Shown here piece by piece: positions 34,553 to 45,166 of a DNA stretch of 64,000 nt. The stretch's first letter is position 1. Every line of letters begins with the position of its first letter. Source of the stretch: Ypsolopha sequella (Eukaryota; Arthropoda; Insecta; Lepidoptera; Ypsolophidae). The stretch lies in contig CAKOHE010000068.1 in assembly GCA_934047225.1 (NCBI GenBank), positions 124,001-188,000 of the forward strand, given 5' to 3'. Both the position numbers and the translations under genes were made by a program. The notes beneath the pieces are model-generated. The model searched no databases, was not told the DNA's origin, and saw nothing but the letters and a program-made list of their open reading frames with translations.

Positions 34553-34574
34553 TTTGGCAAGCGAGTCGTGGCAC
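34553..34574 (+). repeat. Left TIR of the wide-spaced DDE transposon
   Basis: 22 bp, the exact reverse complement of 37003-37024. Confidence 0.85.
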
Positions 34575-34738
34575 TAAGGATTTTTACAAATTCTTTATGT
34601 GGCAACATTTTCGAACTGTCATGTCAAACGTCACAAATCTGTTTTGTAACCTATCGTCTTGTGTATTTTTATCAAAATATTCCGAAATTATGTCGAAACC
34701 GATAAAAAGTGGCGTGAGAAGTATGTTGTATACTAACT

Positions 34739-36585
34739 ATGATAAATAATTACGAACAAGTAAAAAGTGAATTCAGTGAAGCTGCGATGGAAAAACAACG
34801 CCTTTTGGATGAAATCCTGTCCGCATCAGGTACTATGACCAAACGTTATTGAAACTTGACGGTATATATTTTTATGTTTCTACTTTTTCTTTTACTTAGC
34901 TAGAAATCAGCATTTGTTCTTTTATTCTTTCAGCTCGTGTGGATGATGAAGTTAGAAATTCAATTCAAGGTCTAGTTCTGGAGTTACAAAAAAGTCAAGA
35001 AAATGAGATGTTGAATTCAAAGTCACGATATATTACACAAATCAGCACCATGACAGGTAGTAAACTAAAAAATATACCTTTGATAATATCCAATTTCTTG
35101 ATACTATCTCTGTAAAAAAATCTGACTAATCAAAATACAGGCTTTCGCCTAGTTTGAGGTACGTTCTTAAAGTAATCTGTTGAACTGTGTAATTTCACAA
35201 TGAATAAAGATTTGTTTTTAATGTACTTAGCATTAGTTAAAATATATTAGTTAATATAAAAATAACACTACTACTAGTTAGATCGTCCTTGAAATATTAT
35301 GTACTAGTTTAAATACTTTGTACTAGTTTGATGGTCCTTGAAAAATTTTAATTAACACATTAATCCGTTTTACTTTACAGGAGTAAGTGTTAGAACATTA
35401 CGACGAATACAAAAAGAAGGTTCTATGAACCAAGGTGAATGGAATACACTAGGTAAAAAACGACCACGGCAACCGACAGTGTCCAATTTGGATGATTTTG
35501 ATATTTCTGTCATAAGAAACAAAATAAACGAGTTTTATGTTGTCAAAAAGTGTGTTCCAACCTTAAGAAGCTTACACATGGAGCTGCAGGATTCAATTCA
35601 ATTCTCTGGAAGCCGGGAAACGCTGCGACAACTTTTACATAAAAATGGCTTTGAATTCAAAAAAAATAAAAATGAGCGATCTATTCTTATAGAAAAATTT
35701 GAATTAGCTGCATGGAGGCATAGATACCTGAGGACCATTCATCAAAAACGCCAAGAAGGAAAACAAATTGTTTATCTTGATGAAACTTATGTCCACCAAA
35801 ATTACAAATCCAAAAAATCATGGCAAGGACCATCTACAAGTGGATTAGTGGATAAAATATCTGCAGGAAAAAGACACATTATAGTCCACGCAGGATCAGA
35901 AAAGGGTTTTGTTCCTAATGCTTTATTAGTGTTTAGCACAAAATCGAAAACGGCTGACTATCATGATGACATGAATAAAAACAATTTTTTGAAATGGTTA
36001 GAAGAGAAGCTAATACCAAACCTGATGGAACCCTCTGTAATTATCATGGATAATGCGAGTTACCACGTAACTCAAATTAACAAGCCACCTACAATGCACA
36101 ACTTGAAAGCTGACATTCAAAAGTGGCTTTCTGATAATAATATTTCGTTTGACGAATGCTTTACAAAGGCTGAGCTCTTATGTCTAGTGCAAGAAAATAA
36201 ACCAACTCCTCTATATGAAGCAGAAGAGTTACTGAAACAGCATGGGCATGAAGTTTTAAAGTTGCCTCCGTATCACTGCGACCTCAATGCGATAGAACTT
36301 ATATGGAGCTTGGTCAAACGAAAGATTGCAAGCAAAAATTTGGGCGTGCATGGCACTCACACCGAAGAATTAATTCGAGAATGTTTCTCAACCATCACCG
36401 CAAGCGACTGGAAGAAAATCACTGACCACATAATTAATGCGGAAAATGAATATAAAACTAGAGACAGAATTACAGAGACTGAACTGGAACCATTTATTAT
36501 AAATGTTCGTAAAGACGATAGTGACAGTGACGATTCCCTCTCTGGTATTGAGTTTCTCGAATCTGATTTTGATTATGATGAATAA
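34739..36585 (+). CDS. DDE transposase, three exons, 472 codons, SAP-like insertion
   Basis: Exons 34739-34829, 34934-35056 and 35381-36585 join in frame with GT-AG introns. Domains: an N-terminal helical region, a helix-turn-helix (ITQISTMTGVSVRTLRRIQ) spanning exons 2-3, a second DNA-binding region, then the catalytic core with D205 (IVYLDETYVH), D295 (VIIMDNASYH) and E377 (CDLNAIELIW). The E is 82 residues after the second D, against 34 in classic Tc1/mariner. The extra segment contains IQKWLSDNNISFDECFTKAE, which resembles a SAP fold. The acidic tail is DDSDSDDSLSG. No stop or frameshift. It would cut and paste its own TIRs in the nucleus. Splicing is predicted, not proven. Confidence 0.85.
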
Positions 36586-36798
36586 AATGTTATTATTTTT
36601 AGTACTTTGTTTTTTTTAAACTTTATATTTCAATGGAAGTTGAATAGTGCTCCAATGTGTGTTCTCTTTCTATGGAAACCAATAGCGAGGTTGTGAGCAG
36701 GCAAGGCTATGAATAAATGTCATTATCATTTAATATTTTGTTAGGTTTTTGTCATGTCAGTGGTTTTAGCAGAAATTTAAACTCATTTCAATTTCTGT

Positions 36799-36862
36799 CC
36801 CGGCCGGGAATTGAACCCGGGACCTCTTGCATGTTGACTACTGAACCACTCAGGTCGTCCGA
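36799..36862 (-). ncRNA. tRNA-derived SINE-like segment
   Basis: The minus strand has GAGTGGTTCAGTAGTC (A-box-like) and CCCGGGTTCAATTCCCGG, a T-arm with B box GGTTCAATTCC, 30-40 bp apart as in a tRNA. The flanking sequence does not fold into a full tRNA, so a SINE head is more likely than a tRNA gene. Confidence 0.5.
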
Positions 36863-37002
36863 CAGCACGCACCCACAAAAGAACAAAAGCAGTTCTTATA
36901 ATTTTAGACAATGTCCATAAATAACCAATTATCAAAACCGTTTTATCCTGGTATATTGAGTGTTGTCTGCTTAAGATTTTTCAAATTTGCCGCCGTTTTC
37001 TT

Positions 37003-37024
37003 GTGCCACGACTCGCTTGCCAAA
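37003..37024 (-). repeat. Right TIR of the wide-spaced DDE transposon
   Basis: The exact reverse complement of 34553-34574. A TA dinucleotide follows four bases later. Confidence 0.85.
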
Positions 37025-37439
37025 CTCTATCCGACGACCACGAAGTGATAGTGAGTATGGTATTGATTTTTTGATATGTGGTGGATGACAACTGGTGAAG
37101 TCGAGATATTGAAGTTTATTTGTAAGCTTGAAGTGAACGGAGGTGCTGAGTTTGTTGTTATTGTCAATGGTTATGTCGACATCCAGAAAGATGATACTGT
37201 TTGAGGAGACGGTATGGGTGAATTTAAAAGAAGAATGGGCGTTCAGTCTGTCAATGAAGTCTTTTAGAGAATCGCTACTGTGTGGCCAGATCATGAACAC
37301 GTCATCAATGAACCTTTTCCACACAAGAGGTTTTTCAGGTTCTCCTGCCAAAAATGTGGTTTCTATTGCACCCATGAATATATTCGCGTAACTGGGAGCC
37401 ATCCGAGTTATCCATCCATCCAGCCATCCATCCCATCTG

Positions 37440-38639
37440 GGCTACAGACAGAGCCCAAACCTCAGATCATATCTCACCAAAACTAAACCAAAATCTCCTA
37501 CTCATCTTGCCACCGGGCTAGCTAGCGGGAGCAGATTAAAAGGTGGGTCGTAGTTCAATAGATATATTTACAATAAAGAAGGAGGAAAAGATCAGGTTTA
37601 TAAAAGTATTTACAAAAAGACAGCACTGGCCTCGATTTAGTCCTAGGTGAGCGCAGGCGGCTATCAAGCTTGAGTGGCACAGCGTCCAGATACTTCCGTC
37701 AATTGTCGAAGATAGTGGTCGAAGGTAGAACAGGATAGGAGATGAGAGTAGGAAGATAGTAGTCCAAAAGGAAAGGCTGGAACAAGGACAGTAACTGAAG
37801 AACTGTCCAAGGCGCATCTGGCTCCCTCAATAATCGATATACCAGTTCAGTCTTAGTGAGCCAGACATGACTTGGACAGAGTTTCACATTGAATTATTAT
37901 ATTTACATACCTGCAGTTAGGCAGCCTTTCTATTTCAGCAGTTACAAAGTTTTATCAGTAACAATGTGGTAATAATAATTAAATCAGATATTTATAATTT
38001 TCTTATCTGCAAGGATGCTTCTTTGGAAAATTCTCCCAAGAAGTTATTCTTTTGTTTTAGTTTTACGAAAAGAGAAAATTTTGAATTTAGATTTAAAAAG
38101 TTACATTTGGCTTCGAGTGCCAGCAAAACCAAAAGAGGTTATCGAAAAATAAGGATCAAGAAGTATTACAAATATTGCAATGCTACAATCTCAATCCATC
38201 AATCACATCACCTGGTACCGCTCCATGCCGACGACCACGATGTAAAACATGTCCCATTATTAGAACAGACACAAAAATCAACACACACCACACATTAAAC
38301 ACCTACACCACACAACCCAACACTTCATGCAAAACAGAGAACTGCATTTATCTGCTAGAATGCCGGCACTGTCCGGCATTCTACGTAGGTGAGACAAAAA
38401 ATGCGCTCCATATCAGAATGAACCATCATCGACACACTACGGACTCAATACCTCATAACACTTTACCTATACCCACACATGCTCGCTCTCATTCTCATTC
38501 ATTTAACAACTGCTTCACTGTTCGTATCATTAAAGCCTTTCACCCCCCTTTGACTGACATTGAACTGAGAACTTGGGAATCGTCCTACATTTGGTCACTT
38601 GGTGCCCACTACGGAGCTGGACTAAACAGACAACACTGA
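37440..38639 (+). pseudogene. PLE-B C-terminal part, plus arm, split by a solo LTR
   Basis: Coding starts inside the connector region (CYRQSPNLRSYLTKTKP) and is interrupted after CCTACTCAT by the solo LTR. It resumes at 38192 with CRRPRCKTC, the GIY-YIG domain (CIYLLECRHC, YVGET, IRMNHHRH) and the end LRTWESSYIW. RT is absent. It matches the minus arm almost exactly where they overlap. Confidence 0.8.
37508..38187. repeat. Solo LTR, 680 bp, with 4-bp TSD
   Basis: The ends are TGCCACC...GCTACA (TG...CA when read on either strand), with ATCT on both sides (37504-37507, 38188-38191). Removing it restores the PLE-B frame. There is no coding content. It is probably a gypsy-class LTR left by LTR-LTR recombination; its family is not otherwise in this window. 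Confidence 0.8.
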
Positions 38640-38768
38640 CCGACAGACAGACCCTTCTCTACCTTCTCCAGATGAGAGCAAAAAGGTAGGTAAATTAAAT
38701 AGGTTAAGAAAATAGGTTAAGTTTGTCAATTTATTGTTAACTCTATTTTATTTATGATATTTTTCCAT

Positions 38769-38813
38769 ATTCGACTGACGACGATCCCAAGTGGATCGAA
38801 ATATATCTCGAAA
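38769..38813 (+). ncRNA. Hammerhead-like motif, PLE-B plus arm
   Basis: It reads ATTCGA, CTGACGA, GATCC-CAAGT-GGATC (perfect stem II here), GAAA, TATATC, TCGAA. The core bases match the minus-arm copy, and stem II keeps pairing despite a sequence change. Confidence 0.65.
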
Positions 38814-38871
38814 ATTTTCTTTTTTATTCAATTTCTACTTTAATATTCATAAGAATCTGTTTATTAAACTA

Positions 38872-40150
38872 AAAACTCCACATTACAATGGCTAAACTAA
38901 GCAGACATATGACAATGACATTCATAACTTTCAATATCATAGAGTCCACAAATGAGATCCACTACAAAAGCTCTAGAAGATTATCATTGGGAGAAACCAT
39001 GGGAGATTGAGACAGAGCGCAGCCATTCGGATGAGTTGATACAACGTCGGCAATAATTTCTGCGTGTGATTGTTTATCGTAACCTATACCCAAAGAGGGA
39101 CGGGGCGAGGGGTAGAGAACACTGTTTTTTTGTAGGAGGAGCCAATAACTGCATTAGCAAATGATCTTGATGGAGAGGAAAGGGTTGAACCTGAGGAGGG
39201 AACATCTTGAGTGAGTTCTGCATACGATCTGCAAACTGTTGTAAACCTAGCAGATGCTTCTGCATAAGAAATACTTTCTTATGATATAACTACTTTAATA
39301 TTTTTCTGACGATCTTGTTCTGGACATGTTTTGTTAGTAGTGAAGTGTTTTCCCAGGCAGTACAAGCAAGTTGCCTGTTCTTCAGACAAACAGCAACTAT
39401 GACCTGTGGGGGGCTGGGCACAACGATAACATCGGGGTTTGAACCTACATTGTGTCGCAATGTGACCAAACCTGCAATAGTTGAGGCATTGATGGTGGGA
39501 AGCTGGTAAGGCACTACAGGGAGGGAAGTGTAGAAACAGAACAATTTGTCAGGGAGAATTTGTCCTCTAAATGTTACTGCAACCGATTGAGTACGGGTCC
39601 ATGTAGGAGCTCCGTCTGAGCTTTATATTTATGTAACTTTAGGATTTCATTTGCCATAAATTTATTTGCATCCAGACCACTTTTAAATTGTACTGAAATC
39701 TGTTTTCGGCCAATATTTTCAATTCAATCTAGTACAATATTCGAAATTTTACTGTCGAATAAAAATTTACCAAATTTTATTGGACGAATGGAGGAACCAG
39801 AGGAGGGCTCGTCCTTTACACGAGAAACGTGAATGATGTATGGACCCAAGTCTTTGGCATCGTATAATTGATTTGCCTCAAAGCTGGAGTGTAGGTTTAT
39901 CGTCTGAATGGAAGCTTTGGCTAAATCAGGGTTTAAGATAGTACGTTTTGTCGTTTGTGATTCAGTATCAAGGTCTTTTGCGATTTTTATCACCAGTGGC
40001 ATCGGCAGCATCAGACAAGGGAGTCAATTAAGAAAATATTTCGGGAGATTGAAGTTCATTTTCTGTTACTTTCTGAATATCCGGGGGGTCCGGAGGTTTA
40101 ACAAGATCAGACACTGGTTTGGCAAACAGACAATCATACCTTTCTCTCAC
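38872..40150 (-). pseudogene. Jockey-like ORF1 (Gag-like, zinc knuckle) pseudogene
   Basis: Minus-strand fragments in several frames: a Pro-rich start near 40120, KDLGPYIIHVSRVKDEP near 39850, ISVQFKSGLDANKFM near 39670, and FCFYTSLPVVPYQLPTI near 39530. The last is followed by decayed CCHC knuckles (mixed-frame Cys/His around 39490-39340). This is the usual plan of Jockey ORF1, an RNA-binding Gag-like protein. The end (38990-38872) is the block shared with 2845-3020. The PLE-B dimer separates it from 33424-33474. Confidence 0.65.
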
Positions 40151-40498
40151 GCTTACACTAAAATTAACATATATGTATTTTCTATCTCTTTCCTTTTGTA
40201 TCCCCTCCTCGTACCTCTCAAGAAGACAGCCATATTGGAATCATCTCTTACAAAGCGCTGCGCTTGATATTTGCTGCTTTAAAAAATATATCTAATAGAA
40301 TCCGCAACAAATATAAGAAAAATCAAAGAAACAATAGAAGTTTGAAGTGTATAGAAGTGTACGTATTTAGACAAGTGGTATTTGCATAAGAATTGCATAC
40401 TGACGTGCCTCAAGAAACCAACAGCCTACGAAGGAATCTGCGCACGAGATACGATCCTTTTCCTCACATTTTTTGGTCCTTCTACCCGTGATCCTCTC
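40151..40498. other. No recognisable feature
   Basis: It lies between the Jockey-like relic and the BEL LTR. Nothing coding was recognised. Confidence 0.5.
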
Positions 40499-40714
40499 TG
40501 TACGATCACCGATCGCGGGGTTGATAAATGATAAGTTTTGATAGTTTTATGAATTTATTGGACAAACACACGTAAGTATAATTGATATTGATGAGTGATT
40601 GATGAGTACACGCGGTATGGACGGTGACCGATTGTGAACTGATGAAATTAGGGCGATGATCGACGACGGCTAAGTAAACAGCCAACGCAGCAGAATGTGC
40701 GGCTTGCCCGTACA
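40499..40714 (-). repeat. Candidate 3' LTR of the BEL/Pao element
   Basis: Read on the minus strand, it starts TGTACGGGC right after CCCCCGGGAGCA and ends GATCGTACA, with an AATAAA near 40556. It lies 180 bp past the env-like stop, where a 3' LTR is expected. No 5' partner is in the window, so the borders are provisional. Confidence 0.5.
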
Positions 40715-40892
40715 TGCTCCCGGGGGAAAAGAAAACAAAATAAAATTGGATTATTGATATGATGATAATGATATGATAAAATGAGAGGTGAGGTGCTTTA
40801 CAAAGTGATAAAACATTTTCTTCTTATATGTAATGCTAGTGTCTCTAAAATAGTGTCCATTGTTCGGATTTATTATAAAATGACAATATACA

Positions 40893-42620
40893 CTAAACAC
40901 AATTTTCTGCGCTAGGGAACCTTGCTTTAAAAACAGGTGACGTGCTCGCATCAAATTTACGCACACTTGCACTCGCCCATTTGCGTCTGATGTATTGAAC
41001 ATTCGCGCACTTTTTGTCACTATCACTGCTGCTTGAGTGGGCGGCGGCGGGCTGCTCCGTGGTGACAGCCCCGGCCGCCGCCGATGCTGCGAGCGCAGGC
41101 GCGGACCTTGGGTCCGCCGCCTGCCGACGACGACGCCTCCGTAGTCTCCGCCAAACCCAGATTGATACTGCTGATCCAATGATCGCAAATGCCATACCAT
41201 ATATAGCCGTATAGTGATGCACATCGTGATATGATATTTCTTTTGCTAAAGTCCCTTTTTGTTTAATTTGCTCTATTTGCTGATGTATTTCTTGCAAAGT
41301 CTGCTTTTGGACACCGATCTCTTTACTAATATCTGATTCATTTGTGGGCGGAAGTATCGTAATGTTGAAAATCTGATTAATTGGCGAAATATCTGGCAAT
41401 ATAACATCGAACCTTGTTTTACTTATGCTTTGATCAAGCTTCCGCGAGTAAATTGGGAACTCATCGGTTTTGATTATGCAACCAGGGCTAATGGAGGTTA
41501 TACCGGCTTCAGCCAACTGTGCTGCAGAAAGTTGATCTTCACAGATTATCCTTAGTTGACACTTGTCGCAGCAGAAATACAAATATTGGTTCTGTGCATG
41601 CATCTCTTGCCATATGTTGCTACAAAGAGATGTCACAGTCTTACAATTATCTTCTATCTTTCACACAAAAGCTCTCGTCCTGTTTCATATGATAGATTGG
41701 TTTCTGCGTATGACAGAAAAATTATTCGTCGGCTTGATAGCATTCTTTGATCTCGTCTCGGGACATTTCTACGTAGGCATCCTTTTTCAAATTGATTGCT
41801 AAGTACTCTGCGGCAGGGATCACACTAATCATATCTCAACCAGGGCTAATGGAGGTTATACCGGCTTCAGCCAACTGTGCTGCAGAAAGTTGATCTTCAC
41901 AGATTATCCTTAGTTGACACTTGTCGCAGCAGAAATACAAATATTGGTTCTGTGCATGCATCTCTTGCCATATGTTGCTACAAAGAGATGTCACAGTCTT
42001 ACAATTATCTTCTATCTTTCACACAAAAGCTCTCGTCCTGTTTCATATGATAGATTGGTTTCTGCGTATGACAGAAAAATGATTCGTCGGCTTGATAGCA
42101 TTCTTTGATCTCGTCTCGGGACATTTCTACGTAGGCATCCTTTTTCAAATTGATTGCTAAGTACTCTGCGGCAGGGATCACACTAATCATATCTCTACCT
42201 TTTTTCTCGGGTATTGCAGTTGCTTTAAAAATTTCGTATGCATCTCTGCTAACCAAGGGAAGCTTTATTTCCAGGAGAAGATACTCGTTTGTCATTCTTG
42301 CTTTGACTTGAAGAATTTTGTAAATATTTTTGAGGTCTGTTTGAATGTTCTTGATTGGAAGGGATGATTCTTTTGATATGTGACTTGAGATCGTGCTTAG
42401 CTCATGTCGAAGTTGTTCTGGGGTTAAGATATGAAAATTAAATCGTCCTTGATAAATATCTGTTACCGTATCAAGTAACATGCTCTGAATAGTCTTCAAA
42501 CACTGGAGCATTGAGCTTGCTGTTAGTGCCCCTAGGGTGAAGTCATTGATATTTGATAAAATTTGCAATTCGTTGCTCAATTTGTTGATAACTTTGTCTA
42601 CTTTAAAAAAATGTTGATTT
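40893..42620 (-). pseudogene. Distal part of the env-like glycoprotein, frameshifted
   Basis: The first part (42580-42005) encodes a long ectodomain-like helical region, the next (41636-40893) a Cys-rich segment and a single membrane segment (AIYGMAFAIIGSAVSIWVW, near 41200), followed by an Arg-rich stop-transfer run and an Ala/Ser-rich tail. A stop and frame change near 42605 separate it from the upstream part, and a 358-bp tandem duplication (41480-42195) breaks the frame again. Similar envelopes occur in insect endogenous retrovirus-like elements. This copy is not functional. Confidence 0.7.
41480..42195. repeat. Tandem duplication, 358-bp units, in the env-like gene
   Basis: Positions 41480-41837 and 41838-42195 are nearly identical direct copies. 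The unit is 358 bp, one more than a multiple of three, so it shifts the frame. Confidence 0.9.
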
Positions 42621-42628
42621 ATAATTTT

Positions 42629-45166
42629 TTAATGCTTATTCATGCTATCTTTCATTCTTTTCAGGAGATTATATTCGGATTCAATGACCGACTTCTGATT
42701 TTTCCATAGCGAAGCTAAATGATTTTGATTATCTCTGATGAGTTCGATGTCCTTTTGATATTGCTCGGCGAATGACTCATCTAAGACACCGAACAGCTTG
42801 TTAGCTATGTAACCGACGCCGTTGATAAGCCCGCGCCGGCTTCGATGCCCTGTCTGCGTACTGGAATGCTGACTCAGTAACAGGTGATTGTAGTATTCCA
42901 GTTCCGAGAAGCCTTGTTGGAGTTGAAGTAATATGACGTCACAATGTGATTGATCCTTTATGTTTTGGCAAGTCTGTTGTAAATGTTTTGTATATCTTTC
43001 AAATGCTGTTGTACCTTGCCAATATGGATTTAAATCGTAATAAACTACCAATTTCCATTCGTCACTTAATAACTTTTTTTGTTGCTTATTCATGCTATCT
43101 TCCATTCTTTTCAGGAGATTATATTCGGATTCAATGACCGACGTCTGATTTTTCCATAGCGAAGCTAAATGATTTTGATTATCTCTGATGAGTTCGATGT
43201 CCTTTTGATATTGCTCGGCGAATGACTCATCTAAGACACCGAACAGCTTGTTAGCTATGTAACCGACGCCGTTGATAAGCCCGCGCCGGCTTCGATGCCC
43301 CGTCTGCGTACTGGAATGCTGACTCAGTAACAGGTGATTGTAGTATTCCAGTTCCGAGAAGCCTTGTTGGAGTTGAAGTAATATGACGTCACAATGTGAT
43401 TGATCCTTTATGTTTTGGCAAGTCTGTTGTAAATGTTTTGTATATCTTTCAAATGCTGTTGTACCTTGCCAATATGGATTTAAATCGTAATAAACTACCA
43501 ATTTCCATTCGTCACTTAATAACTCCATATTTGATATTTTATCGAAAAGAATTCGCTGTTGGTCGCGTAACTTTGTTATGTTATATGTACATTGTGCGCC
43601 GGTTATCATAATAATGCACATTATAAATGATATAAGTGAGAAAGGACTCTGTTTTCTGATTCTCTTATCGATTTTTCTTTCTACCTGATGATTTATGTTT
43701 GTTTCACTTTGCTGTTTTTCTTGCTCCCTTGATAATTTTGGATAATGATAATTTTCCCGACTTGTTGGTAAAATTGATAATTTGATGATTGGACGTTTCA
43801 TGAGTCCGTTTTTTGTTTTTAATGTGACGACTCTCACATAGCCGTCTTTTCCGGGGTGCAATTCAACAACTCGACCTAGAGGCCATTTACCCGCTAAGAT
43901 GTTATCGTCGTGAATTAACACTACGTCATTTAATTTGATATTTTCCCTTGGATGCTGCCACTTGCTTCTGATTGATAATTTACATAAATATTCAGCTTTC
44001 CACCGTTTCCATATATCTTCAAATATTTTCTGGGTAAATCTCCATCTTGTTCTGTTATCTTGTTCTGTCTCTATGATAGTGAGAAGTGGTCCACTTGATA
44101 GAAAATGAGATGGAGTCAGAAAGTTGATATCTTCGGGGTCTTCACTGATTGCACACAATGGTCTGGAATTTAAGCCCGCTTCCAGCTGTGCTAATAGGGT
44201 AGAGTATTCTTCGAAGGTGAGCTTTTGAGTTCCAATGACTCTGACAAGGTGATACTTAAGGCTTTTCACTGCTCCCTCCCACAAGCCGCCGGCACTTGCG
44301 TGAGCTGGGCAATTGAAGTGCCACTGCATCTCCATTTCTGATATTGACGAGAAGAACTCTTCGTCCAAGGTTTGCTTGAGATTGATAAATTCACGTTGTA
44401 ATGCTCTGTTGGCTCCTACAGAATTTGTCCCGTTATCAGAGTACATATTTTGGGGTGCTCCTCTCCTAGCAGTCATTCTTTTCAGTGCTGCTAGAAATGC
44501 TGATGATGTGAGGTCCGAGACTAACTCCAAGTGAACAGCCTTTGTTACCATACATACAAACACGGCTATATATCCTTTTGTTGTCTTAATTCCTCGGCCC
44601 TTATTTGATTTAATGTCGACATACCCAGTGTAGTCAACTCCTGTATGATAGAACGGTCTGGTAGGATTTATCCTGGCTTCAGGTAAGTTTCCCATTATTT
44701 GACATTGCTTTATTGGGTCGTTTTTTCTGCAAATAACACACCCTCTTAATCTTTTCTTTACAGCTCCGTTTCCACCGATCAGCCAATACTGCTGACGAAG
44801 CCATGATAGCGTGAGTCGTGCTCCGCCGTGAAACGTCATCTTGTGTGCATGATCAATTAATAACTCTGTTAAGTGACCATTATGTGGGATAATGATAGGA
44901 TGTTTCATATTTTCGCTGAGATTTGCATGCTTGATACGACCACCGACTCGCAAAAGCTGATTTTCATCTAAAAATGGATTTAAATTTGATATTTGGCTCT
45001 TTTTATCTACTTGGTTATGCTCTGATAGAGATTCTATTACATCTGAGAACTCTGATTGTTGTATGACCTTAATAATCTGGATCCTTGCTTGTCTGATTTC
45101 CTGAATTGTTAGGAAAGATTGTTTTTGGTGATCACGTGATATGAAGCGTAGTATCCAGGCGACCAC
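42629..45166 (-). pseudogene. BEL/Pao integrase joined to the N-terminal env-like region, 845 codons
   Basis: The N-terminal part is integrase: an HHCC zinc motif (HAHKMTFHGG, then CVICRKND), the first Asp in GVDYTGYVD, the second in YSDNGTNSVG, the Glu in LWEGAVKSLK, and a C-terminal LNDVVLIHDDN...WPLGRV module. The env-like part begins after about residue 510, with a hydrophobic signal-anchor-like segment near 520 and a furin-type basic site followed by a Gly-rich hydrophobic segment, as in baculovirus F/errantivirus-type fusion proteins. That part is repeated in frame (42632-43531). The frame is open, but RT and upstream genes are gone. Confidence 0.8.
42632..43531. repeat. In-frame tandem duplication, 450-bp units, in the env-like gene
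   Basis: Positions 42632-43081 and 43082-43531 are almost identical. 450 bp is 150 codons, so the reading frame is kept and the putative cleavage site appears twice. Confidence 0.92.

Larger units (their letters stand above)
34542..37027 (+). mobile_element. Tc1/mariner-related transposon with wide-spaced DDE transposase
   Basis: Inverted repeats of 22 bp (TTTGGCAAGCGAGTCGTGGC plus two bases) lie at 34553-34574 and 37003-37024, with TA outside each end (34540-34541, 37028-37029). The ends are 8 bp uneven, suggesting slight trimming at one side. It interrupts the PLE-B minus arm. Inside are an apparently intact three-exon transposase and a tRNA-like SINE segment. Confidence 0.8.
33752..37409 (-). 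pseudogene. PLE-B RT/GIY-YIG, minus arm, truncated and split by a transposon
   Basis: The upstream part (37402-37020) starts within RT motif B (MAPSYANIFM), then KRFIDDVFMIW and FLDVDI up to SLSLRGRRI. After the transposon, 34543-33752 encodes the C-terminal part: CRRPRCKTC, CIYLLEYRHC (Cys to Tyr in the second position of the family A motif), YVGET, IRMNHHRH and the final LRTWESSYIW. It is roughly 60-70 percent similar to family A by eye. The N-terminal half is absent from both arms. Confidence 0.85.
33475..38859. mobile_element. Head-to-head Penelope-like dimer, family B, one insertion unit
   Basis: The duplication TTTATTAAACTA (33463-33474, 38860-38871) flanks the whole block, and the uninterrupted target can be read at 2877-2890. 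The minus arm (33475-37409) and the plus arm (about 37440-38859) both end outward in the same 3' tail. The join at 37410-37439 is an (ATCC)n-rich filler. Later insertions are a Tc1/mariner-like transposon (34542-37027) and a solo LTR (37508-38187). Confidence 0.85.
40499..45166 (-). mobile_element. BEL/Pao element with env-like gene, 5' half missing
   Basis: Only the end of pol (integrase), an env-like region and a candidate 3' LTR remain. Similarity stops at 45166, where unrelated sequence begins, so gag, protease and RT are lost. Two tandem duplications disrupt the env region. Confidence 0.8.

Noticed and set aside
36799..36862. Functional tRNA gene
   Set aside because: A- and B-box-like motifs exist, but the acceptor stem and anticodon arm do not fold, so a SINE-like segment is the better reading.
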